Assembly (NCBI GenBank): GCA_016209705.1
Contig: JACQVR010000125.1
Coordinates: forward strand, 1-40,594
Origin: Planctomycetota bacterium
GTDB taxonomy: Bacteria; Planctomycetota; MHYJ01; JACPRB01
Direction of reading: 5' to 3'
DNA length: 40,594 bases
The notes beneath the pieces were generated by a model. That model made no database searches. It was given only the letters and a program-made list of their open reading frames with translations, and was not told the DNA's origin. A program made the position numbers and the translations under genes. This document shows, one piece after another, positions 26,939 through 34,530 of the stretch. Position 1 is the stretch's first letter; each line of letters starts with the position of its first letter.

Positions 26939-27595
26939 ATGAAGGTGAAGAAATGGTTGAGCTGTGTCGCGGTGGCCCTGGGCCTGATGCTGCCTGAATG
27001 GCTTGCCGCGGAGGCGTTCAGTCAGGCCGGTCGGGAAGGCCAACAGCCGCCCGGAGGGAAGACCGCCGAGGAAGAGATCCGCATTTACCTCCTGGAAAAG
27101 GGAGGCAAGGCCGTGGATCTCAAGGGAATCACCGCGGAGATCGTCTTGGAGTCCAAGATGGGCAAGACCGAGACGCTGAAAGCCGAACCGGTTCTGGCCA
27201 AGGACGCGCCGAAAGACTTGCCGCGGGAAACGCCTCGGGACATGCCGGGAGGCGACCGGCCGGGTCAGGAGCCCCGGGGTGGGCAGGAGCAGCAGACGGG
27301 CAAACACGGCGGGCAGGTAGTGCCCATGGAAAACTATCTCGTCGAGTTCCTGGTGGCCAAGAAAGAGAAGGAAGGCGAGAAAAAGGCGCCGGATCATCCA
27401 CAAGGGCAAGATAAGGACCTCGGCAAGAAGGAAGTCACCGAGTCGTACTTCCGTGCCCCTTTGCCGGAAGCTATCGGTCGGGAGTTCACCGCGAGCGTGA
27501 ACTTCGACATCCGGGGCCAGAAGATGACGGCCAAGGGTTTCAAGCATCCATGGAAGGGGATCGGTGGAGTGGGAGGATCGGGTCCTGGCAAGTAG
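26939..27595 (+). CDS. secreted hypothetical protein with low-complexity centre
   Basis: This 218-residue protein starts at ATG 26939 after ATAGGAGG. A signal peptide (WLSCVAVALGLMLPEWLAAEA) is followed by an N-terminal segment IRIYLLEKGGKAVDLKGITAEIVLESK, a proline/glutamine/glycine-rich charged middle (about 85-125), and a second segment ENYLVEFLVAKKEKEGEKK, then FRAPLPEAIGREFTASVNFDIRGQKMTAKGFKHPW. The two ordered segments look like halves of one small beta domain that would bind or sense an ion. I do not recognise the family. A strong terminator follows 22 bp after the stop, so it is monocistronic. Confidence 0.75.
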   Translation: MKVKKWLSCVAVALGLMLPEWLAAEAFSQAGREGQQPPGGKTAEEEIRIYLLEKGGKAVDLKGITAEIVLESKMGKTETLKAEPVLAKDAPKDLPRETPRDMPGGDRPGQEPRGGQEQQTGKHGGQVVPMENYLVEFLVAKKEKEGEKKAPDHPQGQDKDLGKKEVTESYFRAPLPEAIGREFTASVNFDIRGQKMTAKGFKHPWKGIGGVGGSGPGK

Positions 27596-27617
27596 TCTGC
27601 GAACATGAACGTCCCTG

Positions 27618-27657
27618 AGCTCCGGTGCCGGCCGACGGGTCGGCGCCGGAGCTTTTT
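27618..27657 (+). terminator. rho-independent terminator after the secreted hypothetical protein
   Basis: AGCTCCGG and CCGGAGCT pair, extended by GCCGAC and GTCGGC around a GG loop, followed at once by TTTTT. One unpaired T interrupts the stem. Confidence 0.85.
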
Positions 27658-27735
27658 GAATGGGGCCACATCATATATGCGGCGCGAAACTCGTTCCCCC
27701 CGTGCGTCGACGGACGATTTCGAAAGGAGACCGTC

Positions 27736-28269
27736 ATGTTGAAATGGATCGTAGGGCTGGCTCTGCTGGCGGCCATCGCTCCTCAAGAGCAGAAGCGCCA
27801 GTTCAATTCGTATCTGGGAAAGGCGCCTCCCGGGTTGAAGGCCGAGAAGGAGCATTGGGTCGGCCCGGCGGGCCCGCAGGAACTCGACAAACTCAAGGGA
27901 AAGGCCGTGTATCTGGAGTTCGGTTTCCTGGAGTGTCCCGGGTGCAAGCACATGAAGCCCCATCAGACCCGGTGGCATGAGGAGTACGCGGATCGCGGTC
28001 TGGTCATCATCGACGTGGATGACGGGACGAAGGACACCATGGAGGCGGTTCGCCAAAGCGTCGATAAGGAAAAGATCGAATTCACGGTCCTGTGGGACAA
28101 GGACGCCAAGAACATCGGAACGTACGGCGTGAAGCTGTTTCCGACCGCCTACGTCGTCGGGGTCGACGGCAAAGTCGTGTGGGAAGGCAATCCGGCGGAG
28201 AAGCCGGAGCACGTCGAGAAGATCATCAAGGACGAACTGGCCAAAGTGAAGGGCGAGGGGAAGCCTTGA
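27736..28269 (+). CDS. secreted thioredoxin-like protein (CPGC)
   Basis: This 177-residue protein starts at ATG 27736 after GAAAGGAGA. A short signal peptide (MLKWIVGLALLAAIAPQ) precedes a TlpA-like thioredoxin fold: GKAVYLEFGFLECPGCKHM (Cys67 and Cys70), VIIDVDDGTKDTME, FTVLWDKDAKNIGTYGV, the cis-proline strand FPTAYVVGVDGKVVWEGN, and a C-terminal helix. It keeps both Cys codons, unlike the thioredoxin-TPR protein at 10560. It is monocistronic, between two terminators. Its substrate is unknown. Confidence 0.88.
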   Translation: MLKWIVGLALLAAIAPQEQKRQFNSYLGKAPPGLKAEKEHWVGPAGPQELDKLKGKAVYLEFGFLECPGCKHMKPHQTRWHEEYADRGLVIIDVDDGTKDTMEAVRQSVDKEKIEFTVLWDKDAKNIGTYGVKLFPTAYVVGVDGKVVWEGNPAEKPEHVEKIIKDELAKVKGEGKP

Positions 28270-28317
28270 CGCCCGCTCGCATCACGTGAGCTGATTGTAT
28301 TCATTTGCCGGCTGACG

Positions 28318-28347
28318 TGCCGCCGCTTCTTGCCAGGGGCGGCGGCA
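28318..28347 (+). terminator. terminator-like hairpin after the thioredoxin-like gene
   Basis: TGCCGCCGC and GCGGCGGCA form a perfect 9-bp stem with a 12-nt loop. The following bases are pyrimidine-rich but lack a T-run, so termination may be weak. Confidence 0.55.
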
Positions 28348-28364
28348 TGTAGCCTTCCTCTCTC

Positions 28365-28393
28365 TTGCTGCCTTTCGCCTATCGTTCTACACT
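28365..28393 (+). promoter_or_regulatory. candidate original tRNA-Val promoter, now separated from its gene
   Basis: TTGCTG, a 17-bp spacer and TACACT precede the left copy of the tRNA 5' half by a suitable distance (tRNA base 1 at 28416). After element insertion, transcription from here would enter the element's left end. Confidence 0.4.
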
Positions 28394-28415
28394 CCGGCTG
28401 ACATCGCCTTAAGCG

Positions 28416-28453
28416 GGGCGGTTAGCTCAGCGGAAGAGCATCTGCTTTACACG
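28416..28453 (+). repeat. left attachment site: stranded 5' half of tRNA-Val
   Basis: Identical over 38 bp to the first half of the intact tRNA at 35736, from acceptor base 1 through the anticodon loop. At 28454 it switches to element sequence, so no functional tRNA can be made here. Confidence 0.9.
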
Positions 28454-28482
28454 TGCGCCGGGAGGGAATCGCCCGGACTTTA

Positions 28483-28518
28483 CCAAACTTGCCCAAACCT
28501 TTCCAAACCGCTCCAAAC
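28483..28518. repeat. four CCAAAC iterons with 10-bp phasing
   Basis: CCAAAC occurs at 28483, 28493, 28503 and 28513, exactly one helical turn apart, 30 bp inside the left attachment site. They may bind an excisionase, integrase arm domain or replication initiator. Confidence 0.75.
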
Positions 28519-28595
28519 AGCCTTCCCGTTACATTTCTCGGTTGTGGACAATGCTGTACAAGACGGACAAGCAAGGACGCATTTTCCGACCGCAA

Positions 28596-28614
28596 GGGCA
28601 AATAGAGGGCAAAT
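28596..28614. repeat. GGGCAAAT repeat pair, likely left integrase arm sites
   Basis: GGGCAAAT occurs at 28596 and 28607, 11 bp apart. A matching pair with the same spacing occurs at the right end (35667 and 35678), as expected of arm-type recombinase sites. The rest of 28454-28746 holds no gene I can support. Confidence 0.6.
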
Positions 28615-28746
28615 TGTTTGTGCCCTATCCTGGCACAGCACATGGTCTCCCGCCGGCACGCAATCGGTCACCGGCAGGACTTCGGACTCGCACCGCGCGT
28701 TTCACGCGGCAAGGCGTGGAGCTGGTGAAGCCGGAGAGGTATTGAA

Positions 28747-29148
28747 ATGATGGCGAATTCGAGCAATAACGGGCATGAGGAGCTGACGCACCGGCAGCGG
28801 CGAGCGCTCCCCTGCTTGGTCTCGGCGCCTTCTTATGAGCGGGGCTGCAAACTTGCCGGCATCGGCCGGCGGACCCTCACAGGCTGGTTGGGGCAAGCAA
28901 CGTTCCGGCGGGCGTTGCGGGACGCGGAGGGCAGTGCTTACCGTGCGGCGCTTGCGGAAGTCGAGCGCGGCATGTCGAAGGCCGCTCGAACGCTTCGCCA
29001 CTTGTTGCGGTCCGAAAACGAGGGCATTCGTTTGCGGGCGGCGGCGGAAATGCTCGGGGTCGCATTTAAGGCGCGGGAGGTGGGAGCCATCGAAGACCGA
29101 TTGCGCGAAATCGAGGCGAAACTTAAAATAACCGAGACAGAAAAATGA
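28747..29148 (+). CDS. HTH protein resembling phage terminase small subunit
   Basis: This 133-residue protein starts at ATG 28747 after GGAGAGG. The N-terminal half reads LTHRQRRALPCLVSAPSYERGCKLAGIGRRTLTGWL, a helix-turn-helix of the type in small terminase subunits and related island proteins, followed by FRRALRDAEG. The rest is helical, with a repeat-like EGIRLRAAAEMLGVAFKAREV and a C-terminal coiled coil (IEDRLREIEAKLK). DNA recognition in packaging or replication is likely; there is no large terminase here, so a regulatory or helper-directed role is possible. The stop overlaps the next start (ATGA). Confidence 0.75.
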   Translation: MMANSSNNGHEELTHRQRRALPCLVSAPSYERGCKLAGIGRRTLTGWLGQATFRRALRDAEGSAYRAALAEVERGMSKAARTLRHLLRSENEGIRLRAAAEMLGVAFKAREVGAIEDRLREIEAKLKITETEK

Positions 29149-29462
29149 GAAACGACAATCGGCGGCGAATCGAGAGACTGGAGAACCTGCTCGACATGGC
29201 CGGCGTGCCCGGCGACGTGCTCGCACGGGCCGATGCGAGACTCGGCCTGCTTGTGGAGGTGTCGAAACGGCGTCTCGATGCGGCCCGCGCGGCGGGCTGG
29301 TCGGGCGAGGCTTTGCGGGACCTGGAGGCGCGTCATGCGCGTCACGTCGCCGAGCGGCGATATGCCGTGGATTTGCCGCCGGAGGAGGTCCGTATGTGGG
29401 CGCTGCCCTTTGAGGAATTTCTCAGGGCGATGAAGTCCATATCCGCCCCCGGGGCCGATTAG
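29145..29462 (+). CDS. small hypothetical element protein
   Basis: This 105-residue protein is coupled to the HTH gene by an ATGA overlap. It is predicted to be mostly helical (RRIERLENLLDMAG, LLVEVSKRRLDAARAAGW, DLEARHARHVAERRYAV) and charged, with no Cys and no membrane segment. I do not recognise it. The coupling suggests that it works with the terminase-small-subunit-like protein, perhaps as a subunit of the same complex. Confidence 0.65.
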   Translation: MRNDNRRRIERLENLLDMAGVPGDVLARADARLGLLVEVSKRRLDAARAAGWSGEALRDLEARHARHVAERRYAVDLPPEEVRMWALPFEEFLRAMKSISAPGAD

Positions 29463-29599
29463 CCCTGCGGCATCGGACCTTGGCTGCACCACGACCATTT
29501 CGTATACTTCCCATGGACAGCCAGCGACGTTCTTTTTGTCTCTAAAGCCCGAGCCGGACTACGTGGCGAACTTCATGCGCCTATTTAAGGAATGACCCA

Positions 29600-30364
29600 A
29601 TGAGGTCTCAATTCATTGCCGCCATAGTACTTTTGGCGAGCGCAGTTCAGGACAAAGCGCAAGAGAAGAAGTTACCGACGTCCATATATCTCGCTGGGCC
29701 TGAAGGTGCTTCTGATGGCGATTTGGAGCTTACCCGCAAGGCTCTACAGGAGAGATGCAATACTTACGGTTATGTGGGAACGATCGCCAAGCTGCTGAAG
29801 AAGGGCAAACAGCGCAGGATTGAATTGATTCTCAAGGATGGCTTCACGCGAATGATGATTCAGAAAGTTGCGGATTTTGCATCGACTATGGCGAATAGCG
29901 TTGAAATCAGGACATCATATATGTGGAAGAGCGATGCGGAGAGGGACCGTTACGAATATTATAATGATGATTCTCCGGATGGCACAGTACGGTGGACAGA
30001 TGATAGGAGTGTGCGGCGATTGACATATAAGAAGCCGATATTTTCAGGCCCTGATCTCTGTGGTCCAAAAAAAGTCAAAGCACGTTATTGTTTCGAACTC
30101 ACAGATGCGGGTCTATCTAAACTCAAGAAGCTTCAGGATTCGGGCATTGTTGAAAATTTCGAAAGAGACTACAGGTCCGCACTCATGTTAGTGGACAACC
30201 TTTGGGTGACTAACTGTGAATTGAAGGTTATAAAGTCTGACGATTCAGACAAGCGCATTGTTGGGGTCCAATATATAGATAACGGCAGCTTGGAGCTATC
30301 TTCTTACGACTTGATGCTCCAAAACCCGATGCCATTTCCTATGAAGATTGTAGCCTATAGATAG
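29600..30364 (+). CDS. AT-richer secreted cargo protein, weak SecD-like segment
   Basis: This 254-residue protein has a signal peptide (MRSQFIAAIVLLASAVQD) of the same style as host chromosomal proteins. Residues about 35-110 (DLELTRKALQERCNTYGY, then IELILKDGFTRMMIQKVADFAS) recall the SecD/MMPL head pattern in which a helix with RxxxYG precedes a strand and a second helix; this similarity is weak. The rest is unrecognised, with a CGPKKVKARYCFEL segment. Base composition is clearly more AT-rich than its neighbours, and codon use differs, so it probably arrived separately. No Shine-Dalgarno is obvious. It is an apparent cargo gene. Confidence 0.7.
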   Translation: MRSQFIAAIVLLASAVQDKAQEKKLPTSIYLAGPEGASDGDLELTRKALQERCNTYGYVGTIAKLLKKGKQRRIELILKDGFTRMMIQKVADFASTMANSVEIRTSYMWKSDAERDRYEYYNDDSPDGTVRWTDDRSVRRLTYKKPIFSGPDLCGPKKVKARYCFELTDAGLSKLKKLQDSGIVENFERDYRSALMLVDNLWVTNCELKVIKSDDSDKRIVGVQYIDNGSLELSSYDLMLQNPMPFPMKIVAYR

Positions 30365-30376
30365 AGGAGTAATGTT

Positions 30377-31063
30377 GTGTTGCGATGCCATGGCTGCGTG
30401 CGCCTGCTGGCTCGCAACGCCAATACGTGTAGGTATTGTGGATACCCCGCCAAACGGCTCTCCGACCTCGCTGAAGCCGCGCGCGTCTACGCGAAACGCG
30501 TCGGCCATAGCGTGGATGTCGTCAACCAGGCCGTCGAGTACAAGGTCCGCGCCGAGCGCCGGCTCGGAGAGATCCTGACAGAGAGCCCTAAAGCTACAGG
30601 CGGTGACGCCCAAAGGACTCGGTTCCGCAAGGGCACCGAGTCGCCCCAAACCCTCGCCAACCTGTCTATCACCAAGAAGACGTCCTCCCGCGCCCAGCAG
30701 CGGCTCGGGGAGATCCTCCAGGGAACACCCAAGGCGAAGGGTGGGCGCCCGCCCAAAACCGATACCGCACGGGAATCGGTTTCGAAGGCCACCCGCCTTG
30801 TAGACCTCGGCCTGTCGGTGAAAACAATTCCACCCTACCCCGTTGCGCCGCGTTCGGTGGGTGCGTATCATGGAGGTAGCTGGCCAAGGCGTGGGTCGCT
30901 CCTGCGCCGACGGAATCTCGGACGCGAGGCTTTGGGTTCCTCCTCGGCCTTGGCGTCCGAGGCTCCTGGCCCGCGAGAGGAGGAACCGTGTTCGAAACGT
31001 CCAATCCGTCCGACAGCCTACGATGTGCAGTTAAGCCCATCCACTACACGCGGGAACTCGTAA
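30377..31063 (+). CDS. zinc-ribbon protein with internal RLGEIL repeats
   Basis: GTG 30377 follows GAGGAG at 7-nt spacing. The N-terminus is a zinc ribbon (CHGC...CRYC). Next comes a segment known from mobile islands, LSDLAEAARVYAKRV, then EYKVRAERRLGEILTESPKATGG. A second copy of the last motif is QRLGEILQGTPKAKGGRPPKT. After about residue 152 (LGLSVKTIPP) family-like sequence ends, and the frame runs into Arg/Ser-rich residues that overlap the next gene by 76 bp, so the 3' part may be frameshifted. Total 228 residues as read. A DNA-associated role is likely but not specific. Confidence 0.65.
   Translation: MLRCHGCVRLLARNANTCRYCGYPAKRLSDLAEAARVYAKRVGHSVDVVNQAVEYKVRAERRLGEILTESPKATGGDAQRTRFRKGTESPQTLANLSITKKTSSRAQQRLGEILQGTPKAKGGRPPKTDTARESVSKATRLVDLGLSVKTIPPYPVAPRSVGAYHGGSWPRRGSLLRRRNLGREALGSSSALASEAPGPREEEPCSKRPIRPTAYDVQLSPSTTRGNS
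30919..30963. promoter_or_regulatory. 9-bp inverted repeat upstream of the 368-residue protein
   Basis: CTCGGACGC and GCGTCCGAG, extended inward by AGGC and GCCT, could form a leader hairpin 24 bp before the GTG start at 30988. Its role is unknown. Confidence 0.4.
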
Positions 31064-32094
31064 ACGAACGCCTGAAGGAGCTTTGGGCCTTCAAGGCGCT
31101 TGCACCTCTCGACGTGCTCGCGCTCCTGTGCTGGCGCTTCGTTTTCGAAGCGGTCCCCCTTGGGACACGCCCGTCGAAAATGGTGGACGAGATCGGGCGC
31201 GCGCAGGCACGCGTGGTCCCGTTCGTTGCAAGCTTCGTATCTCCGAACCGCAATTTCCGACCCGGCAGGGACGGCTTGGTCCTGCCGGTCACCGCGCGCT
31301 TCGCGTCGTCCTTGAGTGAATGGGACGAATGGGTCGCTGGAAAGCGAATGCCGCCGGAAGAATTGCCAGAGCCGGAACGGGAGAAGCTTATCGAGGAGAG
31401 GAGGCGACACGCTCTCTCTCCGAGGGTGCAATGGATTCGCGAGTTGTTCTTCACGTGGGCCATACATCGGCTCAGCCTGAAACAGGTGAAGGCTGCAATG
31501 CTCCGCGGCGCGGCGCTGGCCGGGCTCCACCCCAACCGCCGGGGCGAAGAAGGCGAGACCGAGCTGTTCCACGCGGTCCACAACGAACTGTGGCTGGCGG
31601 GCGCTCACTTCAGATTACTGTATCGCCGAAAGGACGGCGATTACGAAATAGATCACGTCGCGGTCAAGGACGAGCTACGGGGGCCCGAGTATCGCGACAA
31701 GCTCTGGCCCGTGAAAGCGGTGAGCCTGGACGACCCCGCCGCCGAAACCGGTGAAGACGCCGCAAGCCTCGGCGAGATGCTCTCAGCGCATAACACGCCA
31801 ACACCCGACGAGGGCGCCGCGGAACGCGAGGCGGTGATCGAGGCGAAGCCCGCGGTTGAAGCCGTCCGGGCGACGGCGAAGGCACGCCGCGCCATGAAGA
31901 CGCGACCGAAGGCCATGCGCGCCGTGCGGAAGCACATCGTGGGGCTATTCTCCGGCTGGATAAGCCTTCGCCAAGTCGCCCGCGACGAGAAGTGCGATCT
32001 TGGCGAGCTGTCGCGGGCGTACGCCAGCGAGCGGGAGGTCTACGAAGGGTTACCGGGCGTGGACCATTACCGAAAGGCTGCCGGTTTGGAGTAG
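30988..32094 (+). CDS. hypothetical element protein, 368 residues
   Basis: GTG 30988 follows GAGAGGAGGAACC, a strong site. The protein is unrecognised. An N-terminal helical region contains IHYTRELVNERLKELWAFKALAPLDVLALL. The middle has LFFTWAIHRLSLKQVKAAMLRGAALAGLHPNR and LFHAVHNELWLAGAHFRLLYRRKDGDYEIDHV, which may form a nucleic-acid-binding or nuclease-like domain. A basic Ala/Arg-rich stretch follows (ARRAMKTRPKAMRAVRKHI), and a C-terminal ISLRQVARDEKCDLGELSRAYAS looks like a helix-turn-helix. Possibly an element regulator or replication protein. Confidence 0.7.
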   Translation: MFETSNPSDSLRCAVKPIHYTRELVNERLKELWAFKALAPLDVLALLCWRFVFEAVPLGTRPSKMVDEIGRAQARVVPFVASFVSPNRNFRPGRDGLVLPVTARFASSLSEWDEWVAGKRMPPEELPEPEREKLIEERRRHALSPRVQWIRELFFTWAIHRLSLKQVKAAMLRGAALAGLHPNRRGEEGETELFHAVHNELWLAGAHFRLLYRRKDGDYEIDHVAVKDELRGPEYRDKLWPVKAVSLDDPAAETGEDAASLGEMLSAHNTPTPDEGAAEREAVIEAKPAVEAVRATAKARRAMKTRPKAMRAVRKHIVGLFSGWISLRQVARDEKCDLGELSRAYASEREVYEGLPGVDHYRKAAGLE

Positions 32095-32180
32095 TCGCTC
32101 CGGGTGAATTTCTCACCGAATCTTCTCCTTTTTCGCCGAATTTCCCCCAACACCCCCTCGATTTCCTGCCGTAGGACGGC

Positions 32181-32435
32181 ATGGAAATTGATCCCCCCTA
32201 CGGGGGTGAGGTGGCTCGGGCTTGCTTGCCCGAAATCCTGCTTGTTCAGGACGTTGCCCTCACGCTCCGAATGACGCCGAGCGGGGCACGCCAAGCAATC
32301 CGGCGCGGGATTTGCGGCCCGTACTTCCGCGTCGGACGCAAGCTTGCGGTTCTCCGTGAGTCATTCCTTTTGTCGCTGGCGCATCGGTCCATTCCATTCC
32401 GTGTCCACCCAAAGAGCGAGGACTTGAGCTTATGA
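32181..32435 (+). CDS. excisionase-like helix-turn-helix protein
   Basis: This 84-residue protein has LLVQDVALTLRMTPSGARQAIRRGICGPYFRVGRKLAVLRESFL, the MerR/excisionase winged-helix layout in which a helix-turn-helix is followed by a GR-K-L/V wing and a short helix. It is probably a recombination directionality factor or a repressor. The stop overlaps the next start by ATGA. The ribosome site is weak (AGGACGG). A second protein of this type is encoded at 34017. Confidence 0.7.
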   Translation: MEIDPPYGGEVARACLPEILLVQDVALTLRMTPSGARQAIRRGICGPYFRVGRKLAVLRESFLLSLAHRSIPFRVHPKSEDLSL

Positions 32436-33928
32436 GCAACCCTCCTTCCACCAGCCTGAAGCGCCATCCGCTCGAAAAGCTCTGGACTTCACTCTGTGAA
32501 GCGGTCGATGAAGCCGGCGACCTGGTCCGCTCGGGCGGCGAGTCAAAATATAAGGAAGGTCTCGCGCGCGTTCGCAAGGTTTTCGTCAACGCCGCGAAAT
32601 CGCCGATTCAAAATATCTAACCCTGGCCGGAGCCCCTTGACGGCGCGGCGCTCCTGGGGGAGCTGGCGGGGACGATTCGCAAATTTGTGGTGTTGCCCGA
32701 GCCGGCGGCAACGGTCACGTCGGCATGGGCGGTGGGAACGCATGTTTACGACCAATTCGATATTTTTCCGCGGCTGGGAATTTTGAGTCCTGAGCGCGGC
32801 TGCGGGAAGTCAACGTTGCTCGCGCTTCTGGCCGCACTGGTCCGGCGTCCGCTCGAAGGTGCGTCGATGTCGGCGGCGGTCCTGTATCGGCTCGTGGAAG
32901 CCCATCGCCCCACGCTTCTTTTGGATGAGTTGGACGCAACATTTAAAGGCGACCCCGAACGCGCGGAAGCGATTCGGGGCACCCTAAATGCCGGACACCG
33001 CGCCGATGGTCGCGCGTGGAGATGTAAGGGAAAGACTCTGGAACCGGAGTCCTTCTCGTGCTACGCGCCGGCCGCGCTTGCGGCAATTCGGGCGATGCCG
33101 GAAACCTTGGTTGACCGCTCACTCGTTATCGTACTGCACCGAGCCGCGCACGGAGAATTTCCCGCCCGTCTTCGCCGCGCCGAGCTGGGCTCCCTGAAGG
33201 TGTTAGGCCGGAAGGCGGCTCGTTGGGCGGCGGACAATGCGACATCGGTCGCGAAGGCTTACGCCAACGGGTTCGACATGCCCGAGGCGCTCGGTGCCCG
33301 CGAGACGGACAATCTTGAACCGCTCCTCGCCGTCGCGACGGTCGCGGGCGGTGACTGGCCGCGGCGCGTTCTAGATGCGGCGCTGGCAATCCGCCAGCCG
33401 ATCGAAGTTGAGGCTGAGGGCGATAGCGTTGAACTGCTCCGCGATGTGGCGGACATTGCTGAAAAATGGGGTGGTCGCGGTGTCCCGACGGTGGAGCTGC
33501 TGGCCGCACTGGTCGCCCTGGAGGACCGTCCCTGGGCGACCTGGAATCGCGGTCGTGAACTTACGGCCAGTCAGGTCTCAAAAAAGCTGAAGCCGTTCGG
33601 GATCAAGCCTCAACAGTGGTGGGAAGCCTCGTCTACCACCCGAGGATACGACCGTGGGCGAATTCGCCTCGCGGCGGCAAGGTACGTTAGCGCACCCCAG
33701 CCGGTATGCGGTATGGAAAAATCAACTGAAACCGGCCTGAAAGGGCAGAATTCCATACCGCATACCGGCCAGACCCCCAAAGCGGAGCACTTCCTGGAGC
33801 ATGAGCGGCGCTGCGGGCCGAGAGACCAAATCGCGAACCCGGACGGGACGTATTCCTGCGGGCGGTGCCGGGCCCCGCTCGACCTTTCCCAGCCCGGCCG
33901 GAACGGCAAGGTGGGGTCACGCGCATGA
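32432..33928 (+). pseudogene. DUF3631 ATPase interrupted by one in-frame TAA
   Basis: A single frame encodes 498 positions, broken only by TAA at codon 63 (32618-32620). Family sequence is continuous across the break: LARVRKVFVNAAKSPIQNI, stop, PWPEPLDGAALLGELAGTIRKFVVLPEPAA. Then come Walker A SPERGCGKSTLL (about 119-130), Walker B PTLLLDELDATF, and the DUF3631 ending with LADRS-like LVDRSLVIVLHR. A C-terminal extension has CGPRDQIANPDGTYSCGRCRAPL, a possible zinc site. It is probably the element's primase/helicase-like replication ATPase. Re-initiation at GTG 32681 or GTG 32684 could still give the ATPase core, so it may not be dead. The ATG overlaps the excisionase-like stop. Confidence 0.7.
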
Positions 33929-34020
33929 GCCCAACCCGCCGGAGCCTGGCCTATCTGCGCGCGGCCGCGTGCGAGTTGACTATTCAAGACATTCTGCGGA
34001 GTGAGGAGGAAACGGCATGA
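33925..34020 (+). CDS. 31-residue small protein between overlapping genes
   Basis: ATG 33925 overlaps the ATPase stop, and the TGA at 34018-34020 overlaps the next ATG (34017), so it is linked by ATGA at both ends. The product (MSPTRRSLAYLRAAACEL...) is a short basic helix. Double coupling argues that it is translated, either as a real small protein or as a means of coupling. No ribosome site of its own was found. Confidence 0.5.
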   Translation: MSPTRRSLAYLRAAACELTIQDILRSEEETA

Positions 34021-34289
34021 CGAACGACGACAAAGCGGGCCGGCCGCTCCTGTCCATCGCGGAGAGCGCGCCGCCGACGGCCGCACCCAAGCCGAAGGCC
34101 CTGGCCAAAGGGGACGGTGAACGGATATGGCTTCGCTTGGCGAGCGCCGCGGAGCTGGTCGATTTATCGACCGGGGCTTTGCGAAAGCGGTTGAATCGGA
34201 CTCCTCCGCCCAAAGGCGTCATGAGGCGCTGGGGCGGCTCCTACTTCATCCACCGGGAGCGGTTTCTCAAGTGGATGGACGTTGGATAA
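34017..34289 (+). CDS. small helix-turn-helix (excisionase-like) protein
   Basis: This 90-residue protein is preceded by GAGGAGG inside the small upstream frame. After a disordered, proline-rich N-terminus, WLRLASAAELVDLSTGALRKRLNRTPPPKGVMRRWGGSYFIHRERFLKWM gives an excisionase/MerR-like winged helix. It is the second such protein of the element, placed close to the integrase, so it is a good candidate for the directionality factor. Confidence 0.7.
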   Translation: MTNDDKAGRPLLSIAESAPPTAAPKPKALAKGDGERIWLRLASAAELVDLSTGALRKRLNRTPPPKGVMRRWGGSYFIHRERFLKWMDVG

Positions 34290-34309
34290 CGGACAAGCGG
34301 GAACAGGAC

Positions 34310-34340
34310 TTGACAATTGTTAACAAACGTGTACAATTGT
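34310..34340 (+). promoter_or_regulatory. promoter with two ACAATTGT operator palindromes
   Basis: TTGACA (34310) and TACAAT (34332) are separated by 16 bp. ACAATTGT occurs at 34314-34321 and 34333-34340, overlapping each hexamer; the second sits in the near-palindrome GTGTACAATTGTGCAC. Predicted initiation falls at or next to the ATG at 34345, implying a leaderless mRNA. Confidence 0.75.
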
Positions 34341-34344
34341 GCAC

Positions 34345-34518
34345 ATGGCGACGAAAGCGGCGGTATCCGTCATCGTGGCGGCCCGGGTCCCCGCTTGGGT
34401 CCGCGAGGCGTTGGAGAAGATGGCGCGGCGGCGGAGCGTCAACCTGTCGGAATTTCTGCGCTGGCATCTCATTGATCTCGTGGAAGCCGCCAAGCGCAAG
34501 GGCGGGAAGGGCAAATAG
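34345..34518 (+). CDS. ribbon-helix-helix repressor
   Basis: This 57-residue protein is too short for common gene calls. It reads as a beta strand VSVIVAARVPAWVREALEKMA followed by NLSEFLRWHLIDLVEAAKRK, the strand-helix-helix plan of MetJ/Arc/CopG-type repressors, with a basic tail. It lies directly under a strong promoter with paired palindromes, so it probably represses itself and the integrase gene 12 bp downstream. Start ATG 34345 coincides with the predicted transcription start. Confidence 0.8.
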   Translation: MATKAAVSVIVAARVPAWVREALEKMARRRSVNLSEFLRWHLIDLVEAAKRKGGKGK

Positions 34519-34530
34519 GAGGGACGGACC

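Noticed and set aside
32618..32620. Recoded stop in the DUF3631 gene as a sixth selenoprotein
   Set aside because: The codon is TAA, not TGA, and the position is not a Cys in the family. A plain nonsense change or sequencing error is simpler.
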